Positions 7,182 to 12,785 of a stretch of DNA of 12,785 nt are shown here, piece after piece (the first letter of the stretch is position 1; each line of letters starts with the position of its first letter). This DNA comes from CAZAKZ01 sp964485695. Its GTDB lineage: Bacteria > Planctomycetota > JAFGQW01. Position numbers and translations under genes: made by a program. The notes under the pieces are model-generated. The model did not search any database, was not told where the DNA came from, and worked only from the letters and a program-made list of their open reading frames with translations. Location of the stretch: contig CAZAKZ010000147.1 of the NCBI GenBank assembly GCA_964485695.1, positions 1-12,785 on the forward strand. The letters are read 5' to 3'.

Positions 7182-7204
7182 CGGGGTGAAAGCTGGAATA
7201 TAAA
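7176..7204 (+). promoter_or_regulatory. Candidate promoter of the aldehyde dehydrogenase gene
   Basis: TATAAA at 7199-7204 is a good -10 element (TATAAAT if extended). Seventeen bases upstream lies TGTAAA (7176-7181), a poor -35 that is the same six base pairs serving the opposite promoter. The transcript would carry a small hairpin, CCTGT-TGCG-ACAGG at 7210-7223, at its 5' end. Moderate evidence only. Confidence 0.35.
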
Positions 7205-7277
7205 TAGGGCCTGTTGCGACAGGACGGAACGTTTCAGAGCAATGCACTGAATCCCGCATGGTAAAGAAGGGAAATCC

Positions 7278-8804
7278 ATGAACGTCAGGACCATTCTCAG
7301 GGAACTCGGCCTGAAGAAGGAAAACCCCGGCGTCTACGCCGGCCGCTACCTCACGCGGAAAAAGGCACCCATCCTGAAGTCCACCTCGCCCCACGACGGC
7401 TCGCTCATCGCCTGCGTCCGCCGGAGCTCGGTGAAGGACTACGAGAAGGCTCGGGATGCGGCCCGGAAGGCCTTTCCCGCCTGGCGCGACCTGCCGGCGC
7501 CCAGGCGAGGCGAGGTGGTTCGCCAGATGGCGAACGTGCTGAGGGAAAAGCAGGAAGCCCTGGGTGCTCTCGTATCCCTCGAGATGGGCAAGATCCTCGC
7601 CGAGGGCGTGGGCGAGGTGCAGGAGATGATCGACATGGCCGATTTTGCCGTGGGCCTGAGTCGCCAGCTCTACGGCCTCACCATGCACTCGGAGCGGCCC
7701 GGCCACCGCATGTACGAGCAGTGGCATCCCCTGGGGACCATCGGCATCATCTCGGCCTTCAACTTCCCGGTGGCGGTGTGGGCCTGGAATGCCTTCATCG
7801 CGGCGGTGTGCGGCGACACCATGGTGTGGAAGCCGAGCTCGGACACGCCGCTGACGGCCATCGCCGTCCAGAATCTGGTGGCTCCGGTACTCAAGGACCA
7901 CGGCCACACCGGCGTCATGAACCTGGTGGTGGGCCCCGGCGAGGTGGGTCGGGCCATGGCCGAGGATGAGAATCTGCCGCTGGTGAGCTTCACCGGCTCC
8001 ACGGCGGTGGGCAAAGGGGTGGGGGAACGCGTGGGTCGGCGTCTGGGCAGTTCCATCCTGGAGCTGGGCGGCAACAACGCCATCATCGTCATGGAGGACG
8101 CGGACCTGGACCTGGCCATTCCCGCCGTCCTCTTCGGTGCCGTGGGCACCGCCGGCCAGCGCTGCACCTCCACCCGGCGGGTGATCCTGCACCGGGACAT
8201 CGCCGACCGGTTCACCCGCAGGCTCAAGAAGGCTTACACTCAGGTGCGCATCGGCGATCCCCTGAATCCACGCACCCTCATGGGACCGCTGGTGACCCGG
8301 GAGGCGGTGGAGGATTACCTGGCGGCGCTCGTGCGCATCAAGCGCGAGGGCGGCAAGGTCATCTACGGCGGTAAGCAGCTCACCACGGGCAAGTACGGCA
8401 AGGGCAACTACGTGATGCCGACCCTGGTGAAGGCCTCCGACGACATGCCCATCATGCAGGAGGAGGTGTTCGCGCCGATCCTCTACCTGGTGACCGTGGA
8501 CAGCCTGGAGGAGGCCATCGACGTGCACAACAACGTGCCGCAGGGCCTCTCCAGCGCCATCTTCACGGGCGGCTTCCGGAGTGCCGAGGCCTTCCTCTCC
8601 CACGGCGGCAGCGACTGCGGCATCGCCAACGTCAACATCGGCACCTCCGGGGCCGAGATCGGCGGCGCCTTCGGCGGCGAGAAGGAGACGGGCGGCGGCC
8701 GCGAGGCCGGCTCTGACGCCTGGAAGGCCTACATGCGCCGCCAGACCTGCACCCTCAACTACTCCCGGGACCTACCCCTGGCCCAGGGCATCAAGTTCGG
8801 GTAA
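7278..8804 (+). CDS. amaB: Aldehyde dehydrogenase, ALDH7/antiquitin type (alpha-aminoadipic semialdehyde / piperidine-6-carboxylate dehydrogenase)
   Basis: 508 residues, the normal size, from ATG 7278 with AAGGGA five bases upstream. It oxidises an aldehyde to a carboxylate with NAD(P)+. Visible motifs: FNFP (161-164) with the oxyanion Asn162, WKPS (Lys185, cofactor), SFTGSTAVGK (237-246), LELGGNN with the general base Glu262, GQRCT with the nucleophile Cys296, and EEVFAP (Glu396). The C-terminal third is almost a signature of the antiquitin family: GGSDCGIANVNIGTSGAEIGGAFGG, TGGGREAGSDAWKAYMRR and NYSRDLPLAQGIKF all match remembered ALDH7A1 sequence. That family turns alpha-aminoadipic semialdehyde (in balance with piperidine-6-carboxylate) into alpha-aminoadipate in lysine breakdown. 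No other lysine gene is in the window, so the physiological substrate is an inference and the symbol is by family. Cytoplasmic, soluble, single-gene unit ending in the palindromic terminator. Confidence 0.95.
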   Translation: MNVRTILRELGLKKENPGVYAGRYLTRKKAPILKSTSPHDGSLIACVRRSSVKDYEKARDAARKAFPAWRDLPAPRRGEVVRQMANVLREKQEALGALVSLEMGKILAEGVGEVQEMIDMADFAVGLSRQLYGLTMHSERPGHRMYEQWHPLGTIGIISAFNFPVAVWAWNAFIAAVCGDTMVWKPSSDTPLTAIAVQNLVAPVLKDHGHTGVMNLVVGPGEVGRAMAEDENLPLVSFTGSTAVGKGVGERVGRRLGSSILELGGNNAIIVMEDADLDLAIPAVLFGAVGTAGQRCTSTRRVILHRDIADRFTRRLKKAYTQVRIGDPLNPRTLMGPLVTREAVEDYLAALVRIKREGGKVIYGGKQLTTGKYGKGNYVMPTLVKASDDMPIMQEEVFAPILYLVTVDSLEEAIDVHNNVPQGLSSAIFTGGFRSAEAFLSHGGSDCGIANVNIGTSGAEIGGAFGGEKETGGGREAGSDAWKAYMRRQTCTLNYSRDLPLAQGIKFG

Positions 8805-8854
8805 TCGTACAAAAAAAAGGCCGGCTTATTGCCGGCCTTTTTTTTGTACGATTA
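8802..8854. terminator. Perfect bidirectional intrinsic terminator between convergent genes
   Basis: Two 24-base arms (8802-8825 and 8831-8854) are exact reverse complements around a five-base loop, TTATT. The centre is a GC-rich stem (GGCCGGC/GCCGGCC), flanked by eight As on the left and eight Ts on the right, so a T tract follows the stem on both strands. The arms begin with the TAA of the aldehyde dehydrogenase (8802-8804) and end with the TAA of the protease read from the other strand (8852-8854), so the two stop codons pair with each other. Confidence 0.95.
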
Positions 8855-11338
8855 CTTCACGGTCACGCTAGCCACGTTGGAGAAGTCCAGGATCTTGCCG
8901 GTTCCGTTGACGACAAAGGCAACGGCATCCACCGGAATGCCCTTTAAGGCATTTGCGATGCTGGAGTCAAACTTGTGGATCGTGTTCGGGAACACGGAGC
9001 TCGAGGTCTTCACGAAGTGGTAGGGGCTGCCCACGGCGCCCGGCTGGAAGTAGGTGGCGATGGTGAGCGCATCCGGTTCCAGGCCGAAGGCGTGGCCCAT
9101 ACCCTGGGGGCGAGTGGTGTCCAGAGAGTAGACCACCTGGCCTTCCTTGTAGGTGCCGGGAATACCCGTCAACTGGACCTGGAGATCGCCGGCGGAGGCG
9201 CTGGTGAGGCCCAGTATCATGCCCGATCTGTCACGACCTCCTGTGATGCCGCTCACCACCAGGGCGAAGTCGGCGTCCACGCCCGGGGTCTCGGTGTGGC
9301 TGTCCTTGTTGACCTCCGAGGCGACGACCCGGACGTGGTAGATCCCCGGAAGCGGGTTCTGGATGAACACGTTCTCCACCGTGTTGATGGTGTCGGCCGA
9401 CCCGCCCGTGGTGCTGTAGTTGGTGCTCAGGGTCGAGGCCAGTCCGTTGTTGCCCCAGAAGAGGCCGGACGGACCACTCACGCTCAGAGTGAGGTCGTTG
9501 ATGCGGTGCGGGATCTTGGTGACCGGAGCGGTCTCCAGATCGGCGTAGGTCATGGTCGCCCGGAGGTCGCCGTGGCTGCCGCCGGGCGCGAACACGAAGT
9601 AATCGGCGCTCTCGAGGTTCTTGAGCACGTCCAGCTCGTCCAGGACCAGGGAGATGTTGCGGCGGTCGTAGACGTTCTGGACGTTGGGGAAGCCCCAGCC
9701 CTGCTTGTAGCGGGTGGTCCGGGAGCCGTTGGGATAGGGCACGGCGGCGTTTATGAGTTGCGCCTTGGTGGTGGTGAAGTGCGACCGGTTCTCGGGGCGC
9801 TTCTGCCAGCCTCCGGGAATCATGGGGTGTCCGAAGATGCCGTCGGTGAACATCTCCAGGATGAGGGCCACGTGGCCGCACACGATGGGCGTGGCGCCCG
9901 AGGTGCCCCCGAAGCTGGAGGTGTAGCTGGTGGAGCCGTATCCGGTGGTATAGATCTTGTCGTAGTAGGCGCACATGTCCGGCTTGATGCGGCCGTCCGC
10001 GGCCGGGCCCGTGGAGCCGGTGGTCCACTTGTCGTCATTGGGATTGGAGGTGTCGTAGTGGGTAATGCCGCCGACCGCGATGATGTTCTTGGCCCACGCC
10101 TGGGGCCGCGACATCTGGTCCCGGGCATTGGACTGGCTCTGGGTGATGGGGATGTCGTGGTCGAAGATGATGCGGTCCATCTCGGCCGAGCGAGAGGTGT
10201 AGCTCCTGGTGCGCGAATAGCCCCAGGAGGCGGTCTGGAACATGCCCCTGTATTGCTTGGTGAGATCCACCAGGGTGCCCACCACCGCGTACCGGTTGTT
10301 GTTGTTCATCACGTAGTAGTAGTTGCAGTAGACGACCTGGCCGTACGGGCAGAGCCCCCGGGCCTGGGGCCGCGCGCCTCTGGCGAAGACCTCCCCGCAG
10401 GTGGCGTTGCCGTGACCGGCAGCCGAGCTGCTGCCGATCCAGAGGGGTGCGGTGCGGTAGGGAGGTAGGGCGGCGAACTCGGGGTGGGTGGAGTAGATGC
10501 CCTCCATGATCATGCCGCGCATGCCCTTGCCCACGTAGTTCTCGGGCTTCTTGAACTCGATGGCGTTGGCACCGCCCTGGATGCGGGCGTTGTCCATGTC
10601 CTCCTCGATCTCGCTCCAGCGGTCCACCCAGAGCACCGTGTCCTGGGAGGTCACTTCCAGGAGCTGCGGCCCGGTGAGGGTGGCCTCGATGAGGATGTTC
10701 CCGTGGGCGCGGATGTTCACCTTGCCGCCGGCGGATTCCACGGCGGCCACGAGGTCCGTCTCATCCTGGAGGCGATCCACCATCATGAGGTTGTAGCGCT
10801 GCGGGGGCATCTCCTCGCCGCGGAGGTACTTCTCCAGGATCTCCGTCTCCAGCTTGTAGGCCAGTTCGTACCGACCCACGAACCTAACGTAGGGAAGAAC
10901 TCTCACCGCCGACACCTTGGCCGGACTCATGCGCACCAGGTAGGCCTGGTTGGCGAGGTAGTGGTGGATCTCCACGCCGAGAGCCTTGAGTCCCTTGCGG
11001 TACTCTTCCAGGGCCTGGGTGTAGAACTGCACCACGAACAGGCGGTTCGCCCTGCCCGAGCGCAGCATGCCGGGGACGAAGGGCTCGCCCAGGGCGGGAT
11101 CGAACTGGCTGTAGTGGAAGTTGAGATGCGTCTGGGGCGCGGCAAGGGGGAGGAAGGTCTCTCCGCCGTCCCGGCTGAGGCGGGCAAAGGGAGCGCCGCC
11201 TTCCGTGCCGATCTTCACCACGGTGTCAGTGCCCGGAATCGGGATCACCTTCACATCGAGGGACGCGTCCTGGGCCGCTGAAATCGTGGACAGCAGGAAC
11301 AGGACCAGGCACAGACCGGGAGTGAGGGGGATTCTCAT
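8852..11338 (-). CDS. Secreted subtilisin-family (S8, Kp43-like) serine protease with C-terminal beta domains
   Basis: 828 residues from ATG 11338, with GAGG six bases upstream and a signal peptide (MRIPLTPGLCLVLFLLSTISAAQ). Residues ~24-260 look like a long propeptide or N-terminal domain. The catalytic domain (~265-560) has His309 in GHGNATCGEV, the oxyanion Asn404 in SQSNAR and the nucleophile Ser480 in GGTSGATPIVCGHVA. It also has AWAKNIIAVGG and GPAADGRIKPD, strong S8 landmarks. The Asp motif is abnormal: where DTG/DSG is expected the sequence is MIMEGIYSTHPEF, offering Glu279 but no Asp. An Asn run (345-348) sits after the histidine. Residues ~580-697 are a jelly-roll-like domain as in Kp43 proteases (TVENVFIQNPLPGIYHVRV...DFALVVSG), and ~700-828 the module shared with the propeller and MBL proteins. 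Probable role: extracellular protein breakdown. Activity is likely but depends on whether Glu279 can replace Asp. Confidence 0.92.
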   Translation of the reverse strand: MRIPLTPGLCLVLFLLSTISAAQDASLDVKVIPIPGTDTVVKIGTEGGAPFARLSRDGGETFLPLAAPQTHLNFHYSQFDPALGEPFVPGMLRSGRANRLFVVQFYTQALEEYRKGLKALGVEIHHYLANQAYLVRMSPAKVSAVRVLPYVRFVGRYELAYKLETEILEKYLRGEEMPPQRYNLMMVDRLQDETDLVAAVESAGGKVNIRAHGNILIEATLTGPQLLEVTSQDTVLWVDRWSEIEEDMDNARIQGGANAIEFKKPENYVGKGMRGMIMEGIYSTHPEFAALPPYRTAPLWIGSSSAAGHGNATCGEVFARGARPQARGLCPYGQVVYCNYYYVMNNNNRYAVVGTLVDLTKQYRGMFQTASWGYSRTRSYTSRSAEMDRIIFDHDIPITQSQSNARDQMSRPQAWAKNIIAVGGITHYDTSNPNDDKWTTGSTGPAADGRIKPDMCAYYDKIYTTGYGSTSYTSSFGGTSGATPIVCGHVALILEMFTDGIFGHPMIPGGWQKRPENRSHFTTTKAQLINAAVPYPNGSRTTRYKQGWGFPNVQNVYDRRNISLVLDELDVLKNLESADYFVFAPGGSHGDLRATMTYADLETAPVTKIPHRINDLTLSVSGPSGLFWGNNGLASTLSTNYSTTGGSADTINTVENVFIQNPLPGIYHVRVVASEVNKDSHTETPGVDADFALVVSGITGGRDRSGMILGLTSASAGDLQVQLTGIPGTYKEGQVVYSLDTTRPQGMGHAFGLEPDALTIATYFQPGAVGSPYHFVKTSSSVFPNTIHKFDSSIANALKGIPVDAVAFVVNGTGKILDFSNVASVTVK

Positions 11339-11564
11339 TCTGAACCTCTTTCCTAACTAGCTTCGATATTCCCAATAATCTGCGTTGGAAGAGCGCACTA
11401 TCTCCTGGCTTGGCTCTGGCTCAGCAAATGTGTGCTGGTAGATTCAACAATAAAGGAACAGAGCTGTTCAGTCAAGTCATCCCTGGGTCCCAAACTCAAT
11501 CTGAATAGGGATTTGGAATCATCGGTGTCCGAATCTCCGGGGTGGAATGCGCAAATCGAAATCC
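11339..11564. other. Intergenic region upstream of the protease gene
   Basis: About 225 bases, less GC-rich than the genes around it, between the stop of the unknown protein and the start of the protease, both on the minus strand. It should hold the protease promoter, but no pair of hexamers stands out. It contains the GAACAG-AG-CTGTTC inverted repeat described separately and a short tandem TGGCTC-TGGCTC near 11410-11421. No small gene with a ribosome site was seen. Confidence 0.4.
11456..11469. repeat. GAACAG-N2-CTGTTC inverted repeat upstream of the protease
   Basis: Six-base arms with a two-base centre. On the minus strand it is followed by CTTTATTGTT, so it could be a weak terminator for the gene ending at 11565, about 95 bases earlier. 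Its distance of about 120 bases upstream of the protease start also fits an operator. The arm pattern is GAAC-N6-GTTC, not the GAAC-N4-GTTC LexA box of Gram-positives, so I do not call it an SOS box. Confidence 0.35.
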
Positions 11565-12563
11565 TCACCGCTTTCGCCAGGGGGCCTTGCGCAGCCGCCC
11601 GAAGGAGAGGCCCAGTTCAATGAAGGTCAGCTTCCGGGGATCGAAGTTCCCTCGGGTAGCCTTGATGTAGGGCTTCCAGGTCTTGTAGAGGGACCGGTAG
11701 AGACCCACTTTCCGGATCACGGCCAGGGAGTTGAAGTAGTCCAGCACCACCTCCCGGTAGGCCATGCGGGCCCCCACCTCGACCCCCTTGTAGACGCCGA
11801 CGGCCGTGCCCGTGGCCAGGCGCTCGGCCTTGCCGGTGAGGTGAAGCGCCATGCCGGTGGAGACCTCCCAGAGGCTCCGCCCCTGCTCCCTGGACACGGT
11901 GCGCATCTCGTCCATGAGCTTGGCCATGTCCTTGGGCGTCATGACCACCTTGCCGAGGTCCTCCCCGGCCGCCTCGGCCTTCTCGCGCAGGTCCTTCACC
12001 GTCTTCTTGAGGTCCTCCACATTCAGGGGCGGCGTGTCCAGGGTCTCGGCCATGCGGCCACTCAGGTCGGAGAACCGGTCCAGAAGATCGTCCACGCCGG
12101 CGATCTTGGCATCGGGCTCGATGACCCCCTCCTTCTTGAGCTCGTCCACCAGTTCCCGGGTGTAGGCCGCGCCACCCTTCACCACGTCGGCCGCCGCCAG
12201 CAACATCCAGATGGGCGAGGCGCGGAAGGTGATGAGGGCGAGGTTGTCGATGGTTCCTCCCACGATCTTCCGGGGCAGGTAGCCCTTGTCCGCGGCCACC
12301 TCCTTGGGATAGACATCGGCGCCGCCGATGTCCTCGATGAGAAGCCTGAGCTGCTTGTCCACGGAGATCTTGTAGAACCGGCTCTCCCGGATGGGCCGGG
12401 GCAGCAGGCTGCCGACCAGCCGCACCAGGCCGGCGGCCCACCCCACCACGGACCGCACCAGGCGCTCGGGCAGACTGAAGAAATAGAGCAGGCCGTGGAG
12501 GAAGCCGGAGGGGCGGCGCGCCTGACGCCCGGGAGCCGGAGATCGAGCCTGTTTCTTCACCAT
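11565..12563 (-). CDS. Uncharacterised 332-residue protein, possibly membrane- or envelope-associated
   Basis: I do not recognise a named family. The start is ATG 12563, preceded by GGGG; the frame has normal codon use and its opposite-strand rivals are compositional shadows. Residues 1-18 are basic and proline/arginine-rich; ~21-55 is an amphipathic to hydrophobic stretch (FLHGLLYFFSLPERLVRSVVGWAAGLVRLVGSLLP) that may lie on or in a membrane. Then comes a compact region, KISVDKQLRLLIEDIGG (66-81), ASPIWMLLAAADVVKGGAAYTRELVDELKKEGVI (115-148) and a charged helical part (~175-235), partly coiled-coil-like (KKTVKDLREKAEAAGEDL). The end (~268-316) has AYREVVLDYFNSLAVIRK and FDPRKLTFIE, which look conserved rather than random. 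No Cys, no metal or nucleotide motif. Upstream of the protease on the same strand, 226 bases away, so a separate unit is likely. Confidence 0.75.
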   Translation of the reverse strand: MVKKQARSPAPGRQARRPSGFLHGLLYFFSLPERLVRSVVGWAAGLVRLVGSLLPRPIRESRFYKISVDKQLRLLIEDIGGADVYPKEVAADKGYLPRKIVGGTIDNLALITFRASPIWMLLAAADVVKGGAAYTRELVDELKKEGVIEPDAKIAGVDDLLDRFSDLSGRMAETLDTPPLNVEDLKKTVKDLREKAEAAGEDLGKVVMTPKDMAKLMDEMRTVSREQGRSLWEVSTGMALHLTGKAERLATGTAVGVYKGVEVGARMAYREVVLDYFNSLAVIRKVGLYRSLYKTWKPYIKATRGNFDPRKLTFIELGLSFGRLRKAPWRKR

Positions 12564-12785
12564 GGCCCCATCGTATCAACCGGAGAGGGGTACCTGGACA
12601 GGAATTGCAGAAACCGGAGCGATCCACCTCACGCCTGGATATCGTCCAGAATCACGTCTGATCCCCACGGTTGTTTTTCGACCAGAAATGGGCCATTTCA
12701 AGGCCGTGGGGTGCCCCACAGCCCTTAGATTGAGCACGTGCACGCTAGATGAGGGTGGCATTCTCACGATATTTGATGGAACGGA
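12564..12785. other. Non-coding region to the window edge, upstream of the unknown protein
   Basis: About 220 bases without a convincing gene; a 63-residue minus-strand frame here has no ribosome site and no recognisable sequence. It should hold the promoter of the gene starting at 12563, but no clear hexamer pair was found. Its outstanding content is a set of overlapping inverted repeats at 12663-12719. Confidence 0.4.
12663..12719. repeat. Overlapping, mutually exclusive inverted repeats
   Basis: CCCCACGG (12663-12670) pairs with CCGTGGGG (12704-12711), enclosing a small hairpin GAAATGG/CCATTTC (12685-12691 and 12693-12699). The same GTGGGG (12706-12711) can instead pair with CCCCAC at 12714-12719 across a two-base centre. 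Two structures therefore compete for one segment, as in an attenuator, though the two-base loop of the second is too tight to close fully in RNA, so it may instead be a protein-binding palindrome. Confidence 0.5.

Noticed and set aside
7124..7294. N-terminal extension of the isoprenylcysteine methyltransferase-like gene to 7294
   Set aside because: It would run across the divergent promoter region and into the dehydrogenase start, while ATG 7123 has GGGAGG five bases upstream.
7029..8603. 524-residue open frame antisense to the aldehyde dehydrogenase
   Set aside because: It is a compositional shadow: the plus strand carries a complete ALDH7 enzyme with all catalytic motifs, and the antisense peptide is a His/Gly/Val/Asp-rich mixture with no recognisable domain.
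8975..10468. 497-residue open frame antisense to the protease
   Set aside because: Same kind of shadow: rich in GG, VV and HH, no motif, no ribosome site, while the minus strand holds an S8 protease with His, Asn and Ser motifs in place.
11456..11469. SOS (LexA) box
   Set aside because: The spacing is GAAC-N6-GTTC, whereas the Gram-positive box has N4 and the E. coli box is CTGT-N8-ACAG; neither fits.
12576..12767. 63-residue minus-strand frame near the right edge
   Set aside because: No ribosome site or recognisable sequence was seen, and it overlaps the competing hairpins.

Overview
The window looks like a GC-rich chromosomal segment from a free-living Gram-negative-type bacterium. The best guess is Planctomycetota. 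This rests on three large exported proteins that end in the same kind of C-terminal beta-rich module, on the S8 protease and MBL/LTD architectures, and on weak or TTG start sites. It is an inference: there is no rRNA or marker gene here to settle it. Codon use and GC are uniform, except for the first ~340 bases, which are clearly AT-richer and carry the tail of a transposase-like ORF.

Layout. (1) 1-340: remnant of an insertion element (C-terminal transposase fragment) and an inverted repeat. (2) 396-1664 (+): secreted beta-propeller protein. (3) 1795-2829 (+): DNA methyltransferase of the TSPPY (beta, N4-cytosine-like) type behind a good sigma70-like promoter. (4) A leftward run: 7123-6479 isoprenylcysteine-methyltransferase-like membrane protein, 6393-4582 secreted ComEC-type metallo-beta-lactamase with a lamin-tail domain, 4528-3614 SdiA-regulated-type lipoprotein, 3573-2848 PIN-like nuclease with lysine-rich segments. 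This run converges on the methyltransferase with an 18-base gap. (5) 7278-8804 (+): antiquitin/ALDH7-type aldehyde dehydrogenase, divergent from the leftward run; putative divergent promoters appear to share one -35 region. (6) 8802-8854: a perfect 24-bp-arm bidirectional terminator that includes both stop codons of the converging genes. (7) 11338-8852 (-): large secreted subtilisin-family protease. (8) 12563-11565 (-): 332-residue protein of unknown function, followed to the window edge by non-coding sequence with mutually exclusive hairpins.

How the genes fit together. Most products act at or outside the cytoplasmic membrane (propeller, MBL/LTD hydrolase, lipoprotein, membrane methyltransferase, protease). 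The methyltransferase and the PIN-like protein are the only nucleic-acid-directed pair, and they face each other; a functional link is possible but unproven. The aldehyde dehydrogenase probably serves lysine/pipecolate breakdown, but no other gene of that pathway is here. I see no tRNA, rRNA, CRISPR array or intact mobile element. I found no clear evidence of a new multi-gene system. The most distinctive items are the shared C-terminal module, the protease with an atypical Asp motif, the stop-codon-containing terminator, and the PIN-like/methyltransferase pair.
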